From positions 806,001 to 870,000 of the forward strand of contig JABWDB010000013.1 of assembly GCA_019614645.1 (NCBI GenBank): a stretch of 64,000 bases of DNA. Reading direction: 5' to 3'. The notes under the pieces were generated by a model. It was not told the DNA's origin. It worked only from the letters and a program-made list of their open reading frames with translations, and ran no database searches. Below are positions 10,800 to 20,903 of this stretch, piece after piece. How positions within the stretch are numbered: the first letter of the stretch is position 1; every line of letters starts with the position of its first letter. The DNA is from Stratiolaelaps scimitus. Its lineage: Eukaryota > Arthropoda > Arachnida > Mesostigmata > Laelapidae. Made by a program: the position numbers and the translations under genes.

Positions 10800-11035
10800 T
10801 GATAGACCTTCACAGGGCATAACTGCTGCCAAAGCTAGTCGATTTTCAAAGTGTCAAGCTCATTTCAAACTGTCGTTGATTCCTCGCCGCTCTTTTCATG
10901 TTAACACACGTCAGCTCATTCCAATAGTCTTACAACCAAAAAATCTTCCTCCAGCAATTCGCGCTCTAATGTCAAAATCCACCGCTAATCTTCGCGAGTT
11001 TATCCTCTAAATTTTCGAAGAGTTGTCAAAAACTC
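10800..11035 (+). pseudogene. Probable LINE C-terminal scrap
   Basis: One frame reads KLSLIPRRSFHVNTRQLIPI then NLPPAIRALMSKSTANLREF before a stop. The RRSF...RQ...LP..IR pattern is that of the cysteine-poor C-terminal tail of LINE ORF2 proteins. It is short and degenerate, and lies directly upstream of repeats 11085-11172 and 11190-11556. Confidence 0.45.
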
Positions 11036-11084
11036 ACCATACAGTGACTAACAAACTCCGCGTCTGGCCACCCGTTGAAGTTGG

Positions 11085-11172
11085 GCTTCCTGTTGCGTTA
11101 TGCGATGCAAATGTGAATAATCCCCATGATATAACCTGTCGTGATTGAAAATATAACAGAGGAAGTCAGCTC
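11085..11172 (+). repeat. Dispersed repeat, direct copy of 1838-1926
   Basis: Matches 1838-1926 from GTTGGGCTTCCTGTTG to AGAGGAAGTCAGCTCGT. Confidence 0.6.
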
Positions 11173-11189
11173 GTAATCACTTATCACAG

Positions 11190-11556
11190 CTCGGCTTCAC
11201 TTATTAACAATGTGAGCATCGGATAGGTTTCTCATCAGACACCACGGGACGTCGTTCCGGTGATCTGAAATGATTGCGAAGCAATCAAGATAATGACAAC
11301 TACAACCCGTGAATTATTATCATTATGATGATTTACGTAGACGAAAATATATTCAATGTATGACGTGCCGCGATTGACTGTAGCCAAATACGGAAAATCA
11401 CCGGTAGACGAGCAACAGCCATTCTATGTTATTGCTTCACAAGTAAACGACCTCATGGGGCTTGTCTTATCATTTTACCTTCAAGGAAGTTGGACAGCGT
11501 CATCTTTTTCATTATTCGTTGTGGGACCACAACCATTAATAGTCACGTGTATAAAA
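11190..11556 (-). repeat. Dispersed repeat, inverted relative to 2236-2590
   Basis: About 360 bases matching 2236-2590 in inverse orientation. The stretch 11560-12790 that follows contains further weak similarity to repeat A (near 12000-12050) and two overlapping open frames without recognisable domains; I see no supportable gene in it. Confidence 0.7.
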
Positions 11557-12794
11557 TGAAGGGTTTCCTCTTCATTTGAAACAAAAGTATCGAATACCTA
11601 TTTTATTACCTATTTATTACCTATTCTCAGTCATCAAGAATTTTACAGTTAAGGTCTTTCCGTCGAAATATGTGTACCATATTCGGCAAACCCCAAAAAC
11701 ACCATGCACTGATCCCACTAATTCTCTTCCTGCTTTATGTCTGTGAGACAAGTCACAGCGAAAGATAACGTTGTAACTCAATACAGAAAAACGGAATTCG
11801 CCTTTTCTGAATCTCATCCATTTTTAGCATTACTTGAAGCGATGATTACAAGAGTTGATTACATAAGGAAAAAAAACACCTGGATTTATGATGCTTTCAG
11901 AGGAGTATTTGTGCTTGGGATACGGCGGGTTCACTTTTGCGGGATGCAGTAATAAATCTGTTTCCTTTCACACACACTTCTGTAGATGTTAATATATAGA
12001 TTCATGAAATAACAAACAATATCCGCCCGCCAGCAGCCCGCAAGCGATGTTGTCGAAAGCATAAAAGCATGCTGTAACAACAACAAAAAAACATACCCTA
12101 ATGGCTGAGACAAGGAAACATCTTTGTTGAAAAAGCACCTAATAGCAAGGATGTTTACAGCACCGTCCCAAGTGACATTCAACCGTTACAGTGAACTTTC
12201 CGTGCCGATTATCGTAGCCGTAGTAGTCACTCGCGCACCACTGAATGTTTGCATGTATACTTCTATTCGGACAAGGCTCATGCACGCCAATACAGACGAT
12301 TGCACAAAGGCAATTGAAGGTGGCCACAAATGTCATACAATAAAAATGGCTCAAGAAGATAATTTTGGATGTCGCCTTCATATTCAGCAAGCACCTGACT
12401 GATGATCAATATGGACAAGACAGACGCGTTGAAGTTCCGCCGGGCGGGGGCACCCGCTACACGTAGGCAGAACTGCCAAAAAATTCCTCAATAACTCCTA
12501 AAGTACCCGGGCGTGATCAGGCCAACAAACAGTCGCTCGTTCACAGAACCCATCATCGACAGCACACGACGAGCGGTGATTGCGAGTGTCGGAACACAAT
12601 CACTGTTAAAGCTTTCGTTGCAGATTGCGCTGAGCTTGTTTGATATCAATATTGCACTGGTTGGCCTCCTACGGGCTCGAAGCTACTTGGGAACGTCTTT
12701 CGAGCTTACCACTCGAGCAACTCGTCCGAGTGAAGCCTGCATTTCTGAAACGAGTTATGGGGTTACACTGTTTGGCACAGAACAGATCGGTCTA

Positions 12795-13797
12795 TTCGGC
12801 TAAAAATATCCGTGAAATAATAATAAATAAACGATATCTGCACGCCACCAGCCCTCACTGTCCCGATGCCGAGTAAAATGGTACAACACTGAAACCGATT
12901 TAAATAGTAAAGCATCAAATTTGTAGAGGTCAGCTCGTGTAAACAGCGAACACATACACATCTAAGAATAACAAACATATTTACGGTTGTTGATGGACCA
13001 CCTGAATAAGTGACATTGATCGAGTGCATTCTCAAAGGTGATATCTCGCGCAAACATTATTGCAATATGTGTCTATCCATTCCTCCCGGAACACAACTTT
13101 TAGTAAAATAAACGCTAACCCGCCTTCTACTGCAAGCGTTCTCGCGATGGCTCAAACATTCAAATTGTCAGTTAACTAGTTGCGTGGAAAAGAAGAGTTT
13201 TTTTTGGTTGTTATCTATGGGTTCATTATCAGAGGGGGGTGTTTGGTGAATCATGTTCAGACCCCGCACTTGTAATTTTACTGAGTTCTCAAGTGAATGC
13301 ATCTTCTGTGTTTCTGTCACTTGTGGATGGATGAAGAAAAGGGAGATGACAAATATTGGTCCGGAGTTCTACAATAGGGGTGCGATGGCCGCCGATAAAT
13401 GGAAGGGCCCTATTTCGGAGCAAACCGATTCACTATAACTGGTTTTTTGTTTTGCAAAGCTCGTTTTTCATCATGTTGTGTCGACATAGGACAGAGCCAC
13501 GAGCCCAACTCGAACTGTTTAGATAGATATTGCAATAATGTTTGCGCCAGATACTTTCGAGAACGAACTCGATCAATGTTATTTATTCAGCTGGTCCGTC
13601 AACAACCGTAAATATGTTTATTATGCTTAGATGTGTATGTGTTCCGAGCTGTTAACACGAGCTGACCTCTAAAAGTTTGATGCATTACTATTTTAATCGG
13701 TTTCAGTGTTGTATCATGTTACTCGGCATCGGGACAGTGAGGGCTGGTGGCGTGCCGATATCGTTTATTTATTATTATTTCACGGATATATTTAGCC
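12795..13797. mobile_element. Foldback-like element with about 270-bp inverted ends (repeat A)
   Basis: The left arm 12795-13070 begins GGCTAAAAATATCCGTGAAA-like and the right arm 13530-13797 ends with its complement (TTTCACGGATATATTTAGCC). The arms also share ATATCTGCACGCCACCAGCC, CCCGATGCCGAGTAA, and ACGGTTGTTGA along their length. Between them lies repeat B. No transposase is visible, so it would be a non-autonomous long-TIR element. Confidence 0.65.
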
Positions 13798-14412
13798 AGA
13801 ATCCATCCCCGGTTACGCAGTAGCGCGTGCGGAGCGGGCAAAGCTGAGGAAGTACGCCGCACTCCAAGCAACGCACCTGTTTTCCCCCCTTGCCTTTGAG
13901 ACCCTGGGCGGGCACGGCCCTCTCACTGCGAACTTCCTCGAGGGGGTCTACCATAGGTTGATCCGCGCCACCGGGGACAAGCGCGCTGGCTCTTTCCTCC
14001 TGCAGCGCCTGTCCCTCGCTGTGCAGAGAGGCAATGCCATCGCCTTTCTCGGGACATTGTCGTCCTCACCCCCCCCCCCACCATAATCCCTAGAAATTCC
14101 GACCTATTGTAACGTTTAATATATTATAATAAACCCGCCAATTTAGCCAGAAATATACCTCGATAATTTAATCACTCGTGACAGAAACACAGGAGATGCA
14201 TTCATTTGAGTCTCAATAAAATTACAAGTGCGGGGTCTGAACATGATTCACCAAATACCCCCCCTCTGATAATGAGCCTATAGATAACAACCAAAAAAAC
14301 TCTTCTTTTCCACGCAACTAGTTAATTGACAATTTGAATGTTTAAGCCATCGCGAGCATCGCGAGAACGCTTCCAGTAGAAGGCGGGTTAGCGTTTATTT
14401 TACTAAAAGTTG
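13099..14412. mobile_element. Second long inverted-repeat pair (repeat B), interleaved with repeat A
   Basis: The arm 13099-13323 (starting TTTTAGTAAAATAAACGCTA) is matched in reverse complement by 14177-14412 (ending TAGCGTTTATTTTACTAAAA). Shared internal landmarks are CTAGTTGCGTGGAAAAGAAG and ACTAGTTAATTGACAATTTG-type segments and GAATCATGTTCAGACCCCGC. Since the order is A, B, A-inverted, LINE scrap, B-inverted, the two repeat pairs are interleaved. A further 34-bp inverted pair (14168-14200 with 14503-14541, around ACAGAAACACAGGAGATGC) extends the palindromic structure. Confidence 0.7.
13799..14075 (+). pseudogene. LINE ORF2 C-terminal scrap, second family
   Basis: The frame reads ERAKLRKYAALQATHLFSPL, then AFETLGGHGPLTANFLEGVY, then TGDKRAGSFLLQRLSLAVQR and GNAIAFLGTL. 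This is the highly characteristic C-terminal tail of many non-LTR retrotransposons ('KYA.L...F.P.A.ETLGG.G......L..R....TGD.R...FL.QRLS.A.QRGNA....GT'). It is much more GC-rich than its surroundings. Only this 90-residue tail is present, abutting the right arm of repeat A. Confidence 0.85.
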
Positions 14413-14614
14413 AGTTGGGGGACGAATTCATCCCATGCTTTGCTCCTGGCGAGCGCATATATTGTCCAATGTTTATTTATCTCATTAACTTGTATATATA
14501 GAGCATCTCCTGTGTTTCTTTCACGAGTGAGTAAATTATGGAAGTATCTTTCTGGCTAAGACACTATTATATTTATCCGACTCTATTTACTGTCGGATTC
14601 TAGTGTTGAATTGC

Positions 14615-14830
14615 AATTATATGAATTCGTTCGGAGCTGTTTTGTACATCGAAAAAACTTTGATAACTTTCGAACGAAGTGTCAGTGCCAGGTGAAACTT
14701 GACCGTTTACATGTAGCCTAGCGTTGGTTCAGTTTCTTAGAACAGACACTATTCTAGGAGCTGAAACATCGTTTAGTGCTGAATGTCAGCGTTCCGTGAT
14801 TAACTTTTTGTTTGTTGAACGAAAGTGTAT
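14615..14830 (+). repeat. Dispersed repeat C, direct copy of 8999-9210
   Basis: Second copy of repeat C, with GTTCGGAGCTGTTTTGTACA and the terminal ACTTTTTGTTTGTTGAACGA. The stretch 14830-15300 shows nothing further that I can name. Confidence 0.65.
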
Positions 14831-15324
14831 AATATAACGAGCAAACCTTCATTGTTACATTTTCAATAAACAAGACATATCTGGGGGTTACTCACATGTA
14901 CATCGTATAATGCAATAGAGAGGCCAATTTAAGTAGATAGAAAATGGGTCGTTAGCCAATAATCGACAACGACAAACCAATACTTTCTTCACTGTTAAGA
15001 AAATCGAAATCTAGTTAGACGAGTGCAATGTATTTAGTGCAATAAATCTGGTCAAAAGATGATCGATGTGCTCACCATAGGCTCCGACTTCTTGAGCGCG
15101 GTCTTTCAGGGCTGATGTCGGATGTGCTACCTTCTTAGCCAGAACGCGTTCGTCAAGTGGCCCCCAAGTGATAGTTGGAATAATAAACGATGGGCAACGA
15201 TACTTGGAAGAAACTCAAGAACGAGGGTTGGAGAGAATTTCCGCCACGCGTTCGCACATATGTGTGTGTGCAACACTTTCCTGTAATGTTGCTACTTTGA
15301 TGCAACGTGTATTAGACGGGACCA

Positions 15325-15400
15325 CTCGCTTCCCCTCACACCTTCCTCTCGCTGTGCAAGGAGGCCAATGCCATCGCCTCAGAATAACAGCCATGGTTAA
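15325..15400 (+). pseudogene. Short scrap of the second LINE family
   Basis: LPLAVQ followed after a one-base shift by GNAIAS matches the end of the tail at 13799-14075. Very short, so identification rests on similarity to the neighbouring copy. Confidence 0.4.
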
Positions 15401-15589
15401 AACCCAAAGAGGGAAAAGACTGTTTGATAGGAAGTTCGATATGGGATGTGCGAGTAATGCTTGGCGTGTACCAATGAAACAAAACTGTGGAATCTGTTCT
15501 GTTAGATGTGAGTGATGAATCCTCAATAGAACTCTCAGAGAGTATTCATAGCCCAATGTGCTACACACAAATGCCATTCACATTCATTC

Positions 15590-16125
15590 ATTGGTCTCGT
15601 CGGCGAACTGTGACGAGAACTAAACCAACAATAATAATAACACCTGCCCAGATGACCGTTGATAGAATGTCTACTCTATGGAATCCATTCAATGAAGTGT
15701 ATCTGTAAATACCGTCATACGTATTATGTACATGTTGTTTTGAATCAAAGCGTTTTTGTTGTATATGAAGACGGAAGATGGATGTTTCATATTATAATAA
15801 GCCGTTTCCTCTGATCCGAACCTCTCAATGGACCACGGCTAAGCGTTTCGGCGATATCGGTGTTCCATAATAGCTTTGATGTGTGTAGCTTGTGTAATAG
15901 TTATCTGACCAGTGCCGAATGTCGGCTACTGCAGTCAGCAGCTTTAGTCGATACAATAATATTGTTCGGATCTCCTTGTCCAAAAATGGTGAGGCCCAAA
16001 CAAAATCGTGAATAGTGTCATACCGTGCTAACGCTCTGACAAGGCGTTCAAACTGAGTAGAGCTGACTCGGATCGACGCCCTGACTTGGATTGATTCGAC
16101 TGATTAGCAACAAAATATTTCAAAA
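15590..16125 (-). pseudogene. Unrecognised coding relic, copy 1, with C-terminal membrane segment
   Basis: On the minus strand a Met-less frame from about 16110 reads QFERLVRALARYDTIHDFVW, FLDKEIRTILLYRLKLLTAV and ADIRHWSDNYYTSYTHQSYY. After a one-base shift near 15835 it continues WSIERFGSEETAYYNMKHPS. After a further shift it reaches a hydrophobic segment VIWAGVIIIVGLVLVTV, then RRRDQ and a stop, which would be a type I membrane anchor. An acceptor-like GTTGCTAATCAG precedes the first block and is conserved in copy 2 at 20078. Two frameshifts make it a pseudogene or a misjudged exon set. I do not recognise the family. Confidence 0.45.
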
Positions 16126-16335
16126 ATACTTATCTCGCTAAGATAAATAACTCCTACTAGCTTTAGCAGTTTTGACGTTGCTCTACTGTCAAAGCGTAGT
16201 ATTATAGAATTGGCCACTATCGCAACTCGTTAGCTTAAAGGTCTCTCCATAGGCACTTTTATCGCTTTACTCGCTAATTCATATCAAACAGACCGCTGTC
16301 TACTAGATATGTTAAAAGTAAAAGCTGACTAATTT
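15750..16335. repeat. Duplicated segment, direct copy of 20078-20725
   Basis: About 590 bases match 20078-20725 in order, including near-identical stretches (ATATGAAGACGGAAGATG, AAGCCGTTTCCTCTGATCCG, ACTATCGCAACTCGTTA, AATAAAAGCTGACTAATT-type end). The duplication carries the coding relic described at 15590-16125. The stretch 16336-16970 shows nothing further recognisable. Confidence 0.8.
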
Positions 16336-16974
16336 TATGTAAAAGAGTTCAAACGGGTTGGGTGACTGGATTAACGCCAGTTGCCTGTGGTACTGCACAA
16401 CTCAGGACACACCACCACCTGGTGACACTAACGCTTTCCCACCAGTTGGTGGTGTGGAACGTCATCATTAGTCATATTGCAGGGCCATCGCGATACGTGG
16501 GAGCTGACCAAGTCCGTACGTGCATGTTGTAATTTAAAATCGACTCGTTGTGATCAGCAGCGATTGCGCTTGTTTGAATCGTATACCTGACCACGCTTTA
16601 AGGATATACCTGACTTATTGTTCAAGCAAATTTATTCCTCAGAACATAGTCAACTACTTTCATGACGTCTGATATGGATAGGCAAGGATAGCCGTTATCA
16701 GCTGCGGGGTCACCCACAATTTTAAGCAGATTTGAAAGAACATGATATGACTTGAGATATATTTCCGGAATAGCAATTTAGCAATGCTTAAGGTCTTGTA
16801 ATAAAAATGTAAATAAGAGTGAGGTTATAAACAGCATCGTCGGCACAGGGGGCGAATATAGAAACATGATAAATACACACAACCGAAAGTAGATAAAAAG
16901 CAGAAGAATTATACGTTTTTTTTCCATCTTTTTCAACTTCTCGCGTTATACACAATACAATCAATATTTTATCT

Positions 16975-17250
16975 TGCACTCCTCATCTCTCTTGCAAATA
17001 TTTTCACTGAGGGAAGTGACCCAATCTTGCTGGGGTGAGCGCCCCGTATTGCGAGCCGGCGGTAACGAAGAGTGTGGCGACTAGACTTCTTAATGACTAA
17101 GGGCAAATACAGTAACAAGGCGGGAACGTCTTTCTCCCGAAGGATAGATTGGAAATGAGATGTCATCTGCTATTTTGCCATTTACCATTTTGAAGGCAAC
17201 CAACAAATGAAATTTTCCGGGCTGCCTCACAGCCAACATTAAACGTCCAC
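16975..17250 (-). pseudogene. LINE ORF2 C-terminal relic
   Basis: Minus-strand frames give FKMVNGKIADDISFPIYP, then after a shift KKSSRHTLRYRRLAIRG, then KIGSLPSVKIFAREMRS, aligning with the family at 9410-9929. At least two frameshifts. Confidence 0.75.
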
Positions 17251-17299
17251 AGTACTGCTTCGGGAATTGCTCCATAACCCCTTTAAATGAAAATGTGCA

Positions 17300-17330
17300 A
17301 CGGTGGGGATCGAACCCGTGCCACTTCGTG
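17300..17330 (-). other. tRNA-like B-box sequence
   Basis: The minus strand carries GGCACGGGTTCGATCCCCAC, a good match to the T-arm/B-box of tRNA genes, but no A-box or foldable tRNA is found upstream. It may be a remnant of a tRNA-derived SINE of a family different from that at 26716-26967. Confidence 0.35.
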
Positions 17331-17559
17331 TCTCCTCCAATTGCAGGTACACAGTAGAAGATATATCGAGAAGTACTCTTGCAGTTACCAATCGCGATGT
17401 GACCGATGCAGACGCCAGGTACGTGACTTAATCGATCATATGACAGAAATTTATGCGAGGGAAGAAGGTAGAATAACTTCACCAGGCAGCAGATCTGTGT
17501 TAAAATCTCCCATTATAATGCATGGCAGGGTAACGCCAGAAAAAAGCGAATCACGCCAG

Positions 17560-17589
17560 CTTCACTATATATATATATATATATATATA
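17560..17589. repeat. TA microsatellite at the Tc3-like insertion site
   Basis: A short run of TA dinucleotides; the transposon's TA target duplication is its last two bases. Confidence 0.9.
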
Positions 17590-17853
17590 CAGTGGTGTGA
17601 ATAAACATAACCCACCCCCTATATTTCAACAATCGTTACAAATAATACACACTTGAGGCATTTCTTCTGTGTCAGATTAATGTACGTGTCAAATAACATA
17701 TTTACCACAAAGAACAGCGCATAGAACATCGCATGCAGCCTGCTACAACAAAATGTGTCATATTTCGGTGGTGAAAAATGATAGCACCATCTCAGTTATC
17801 GAGTGTTTTCGCTGAATTAATCCAGTTTGTGTTGAGCATTCAGGCAGTACTGT

Positions 17854-19083
17854 AGTCACGGGACGCGCTTCGAGCCTTACTGATGCAGAGAAAGCAGTTA
17901 TTACCGCTTTACACAGAGCAGGAAAGACCCAGGCTGCAATTGCCAGAGAAATTGGCAAAAATCGTCACGTAGTGCAAAATTATTGACGCAGTCCATCGAC
18001 GTATGGTACTAATAAGTCTAAAGGACGTCCACGAAAGAACAGGCAGCGAACTGTCATGCATATCTGTCGATTGGCCTCGAATTCGACCATAAGTTGTGGA
18101 GCAATCAGGCAAGGGTTAACCCTTCAGGTTCATAGATCAACAGTTTTAAATACAATTAAGCGTTATCCGCATATCATACGGGCGCAAATGAGAACAAGAC
18201 CTCGTCTTCAACAACGCCATGTGATTGCCCAACTAAACTTCACCCGCAACAATATGGACGGAGACTGGACATTGATGAATATTGGGGCAACGTTTTTTAA
18301 GAAGTGTCTTGAGGGTGTAAATATATCTAAAAGGTACTATGTTGTTTCAAATCGTCTCCAGTGACGAGAAGAAGTTAAATTTGGATGGGCTAGATGGATT
18401 TAACGGTTACTGGCATGATGTACGTAGAGAGTCGCGGTACTTCTCGAAGCACATGTTCGGCGGAGAGTACTTTATGGGTTGGGGAGCTTTGCAAACTTGG
18501 ATTCACTTTCATCTCATCTCAAATAAATATCGAGGACTATCAGCAGATGTTGACCAACAACCTATTACCATTTAGTAGCAGATTTCACCTACTTCCAATT
18601 GTTTTCTAACAAGATAACGCTTCAATTCACGTCAGCACTAGCACATGCGCGGTTAAGACGGCATGACATTGGTACCCTGGAGTGGCCAGCATGTTCTTCT
18701 TAGCTCAACCCGATGGAGAACCTCTAGGGCATTCTTATACGAAGAGTATACGCATCGAATCGACAATATACATCCATGGAAACACTAAAAAAGGCGTTGT
18801 TGGAGGCCTGGGGAGGTGTCAGCAACCGGATCCATTTTTTTTTTTTCAATTCAAAAACACCTTTATTAACAAAAGGAGGTTTTACATTTGGTGTACAAAA
18901 ATTAGTTAGTGCATAGTATATGCATGAGTGTTTCTGAGCATTCGTGTCGCTCGAAATGAAAACATATTATTGACTCTTTCGATCCTGCTAAATCCTGCTA
19001 AATCCTGCTAAATTTCGTTGATAGTATGCCAAACCGAGTCTTTGACGTTATAATTACCAAGGGTGAGTCCACACGGTACTGAT
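17854..19083 (+). pseudogene. Tc3-like transposase, broken
   Basis: The N-terminal helix-turn-helix reads LTDAEKAVITALHRAGKTQA, then AAIAREIGKNRHVVQNY and a stop, followed by YGTNKSKGRPRK, a GRPR-type motif. The catalytic core is visible as SDEKKLNLDGLDGFNGYWHD (first Asp in SDEKK), FGGE..MGWGA, and then QDNA-like, LDWPA..SDLNP-like segments in shifted frames. The C-terminus FDVIITKGESTRY ends at a stop at 19081. Several frameshifts and stops, plus a nested insertion near 18830-18980, make it non-functional. Mobilisation would need a transposase from another copy. Confidence 0.9.
18826..18985 (-). mobile_element. Nested retroelement 3' end inside the Tc3-like transposase
   Basis: About 155 bases interrupt the transposase between GGVSNR and LVDSMPNR. 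On the minus strand the insert ends AATAAAGGTGTTTTTGAATT then a poly(A) run, the 3' end of a retrotransposed RNA. GGATCC at the left and CGATCC at the right may be a short target duplication. It is followed by three 10-bp tandem copies of ATCCTGCTAA (about 18982-19011). Confidence 0.6.
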
Positions 19084-20077
19084 TAGCACAAGAAAACGAG
19101 AACTAATTCAGCGAAAACAGTCGATAACTGAGATGGTGCTATCATTTTTCACCACCGAAATATGACACATTTTGTTGTAGCAGGCTGCATGCGATGTTCT
19201 ATGCGCTGTTCTTTGTGGTAAATATGTTATTTGACACGTACATTAATCTGACACAGAAGAAATGCCTCAAATGTGTATTCTTTGTAACGATTGTTGAAAT
19301 ATAGGGGGTGTGCTATCTTTATTCACACCACTGTAGTACAGTTTCTCGTGACAGCTTTAATTTATTTTTCCTTATGGAAATACACACTCACACATCACGC
19401 TTCTTCGGACTACTCTCTTGTCTCTACTGTCTCTCTCTCTCTCTCGACTACGTCGTCGTCTACATAATCCTCGTATGGTTGCGAGTCTGTTGCAATCAGT
19501 AAACAAAAATTGAAAAAAAAATAAGTTGATTTCCACCCAATTAATCTACTTGCGACATTCGAGTCCTTTCCGCAGCAGGGTACTATCTATAATAGAGGGT
19601 TTATTTAATTCCTATTTCAATTAAGCGGAGTCCCACACTATCGTGACTTTCAGCTAAAAAAAAAATAACTGTGCTGGTAGCATTTTTGGAAGTGGCCATT
19701 GTTTATCTTATTAACCTGTCAACAAAAGACTTCTCTAGTCCATTATGCCCCAACCAAGCCCTGGCTCATGGGCATACTTAGTAATACACCCAATAGTACA
19801 TACGCACATCACCGGAACACAGTTGTCAGCCCTTTGTTTATCAATAAATCAATATTCCCTGTGTGCATAAGCCACCGGATGTTCATTATAATGATGGCCG
19901 TCGTCCAGATGGTCCAACACTCATACATATCAATACTCATTAGCACAGACCGAAAGTTTTGGCATGGGATGGAACCGTGGATAACACTCTAGCTCCCTCT
20001 TACATCAGTTGCGGTGCTTCTCAACCAGGATCTACGGCCACGTCAAAAAACCAAGATGTTTCAGAGTTTTGTTTCTT

Positions 20078-20725
20078 GTATATGAAGACGGAAGATGGGT
20101 GTTTCATATTATAATATAATAAGCCGTTTCCTCTGATCCGAACCTCTCGCCGGACCAGGCTAAGCATTTCGGTGATATCGGTGTTTCATAATAGTCTTGA
20201 TGTGTGCAGCTTCTATAATAGTTATCTAACCCGCGCAGAATGTCAGCTACTACAGTTACCAACTTCTTGCTGTCTTCGCAACTTCACACGATACCTGTAC
20301 CCATATGGTGAGATGCGCACTTGATGTCCACATAGATCCTGTCTAGTGCCATACCATACCGACGCTCCGACAAGGCGTTCAGACTGCCTAAAGCTGAGGT
20401 GGGCCTGCACCCTAACTTGGATTGATCCTACTGATCAGGAACAAGAAGCGTAAAAAATATGTATGTGAAACATGTGTATCTCCGCTAAGATAGAAAATCG
20501 GAGAAAAAATTCAAGCAAAAACACTAGCACGAAGTGCTGGCTCCCTCTACTTTTAAAAGCCTGCCACAGTTGACGTCGCTCCACTGACAAAGCGTATTAG
20601 AACTGGCCCCTATCGCAACTCGTTAACTTAAAGCTCTCCATAGGCACGTCTATCACTTTACTCTTTAATTCATGTCAAAAAGACCGCCGTGTACTAAATA
20701 AGTCGAAAATAAAAGCTGACTAATT
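20078..20725. repeat. Duplicated segment, direct copy of 15750-16335
   Basis: Second copy of the segment. Its minus-strand coding relic is more damaged (SIQVRVQAHLSFRQSERLVG then stops) but keeps KCLAW-x-x-ERFGSEETAYY, where it lacks the one-base insertion of copy 1. The region 19340-20070 between the Tc3-like element and this copy shows no gene. Confidence 0.8.
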
Positions 20726-20777
20726 AATAAAACGTGGAGTGACTGCCGTGGTAGATAGAACGTTAGACGATTCTCCC

Positions 20778-20903
20778 CCCCTTGCTTTTGAGCCCTTAGG
20801 CGGGCACGGCCCCCTCACTACGAACTTCCTCGAAGGGGTCTACCATAGGCTGGTCCGCACCACCGGGGACAAGCGCGCAGGACCTATCCTTCTGCAACCC
20901 TTT
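20778..20903 (+). pseudogene. Scrap of the second LINE family
   Basis: The frame reads AFEPLGGHGPLTTNFLEGVY then TTGDKRAGPILLQ, a close relative of 13799-14075. It abuts the end of the duplicated segment at 20725, suggesting a preferred association of these repeats. Confidence 0.75.

Larger units (their letters stand above)
17590..19333 (+). mobile_element. Tc3-like DNA transposon, full length, 1744 bp, inactive
   Basis: The element begins CAGTGGTGTGAATAAA and ends with TTATTCACACCACTG, flanked by TA on both sides (17588-17589 and 19334-19335). The terminal inverted repeats are long, about 235 bp (17590-17825 against 19098-19333), with high identity including TGAGGCATTTCTTCTGTGTC and its complement. 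Inside is a plus-strand Tc3-type transposase with stops and a nested insertion. Long TIRs and a Tc3-type transposase are features of the Tc3 branch of the Tc1/mariner superfamily. Confidence 0.95.

Noticed and set aside
15215..15577. 120-residue minus-strand frame and its 115-residue plus-strand partner
   Set aside because: No domain, mutually overlapping, and partly made of LINE scrap; no splice or start support.
17300..17330. A tRNA gene on the minus strand
   Set aside because: Only the T-arm/B-box matches; no acceptor stem, anticodon arm or A-box can be folded.
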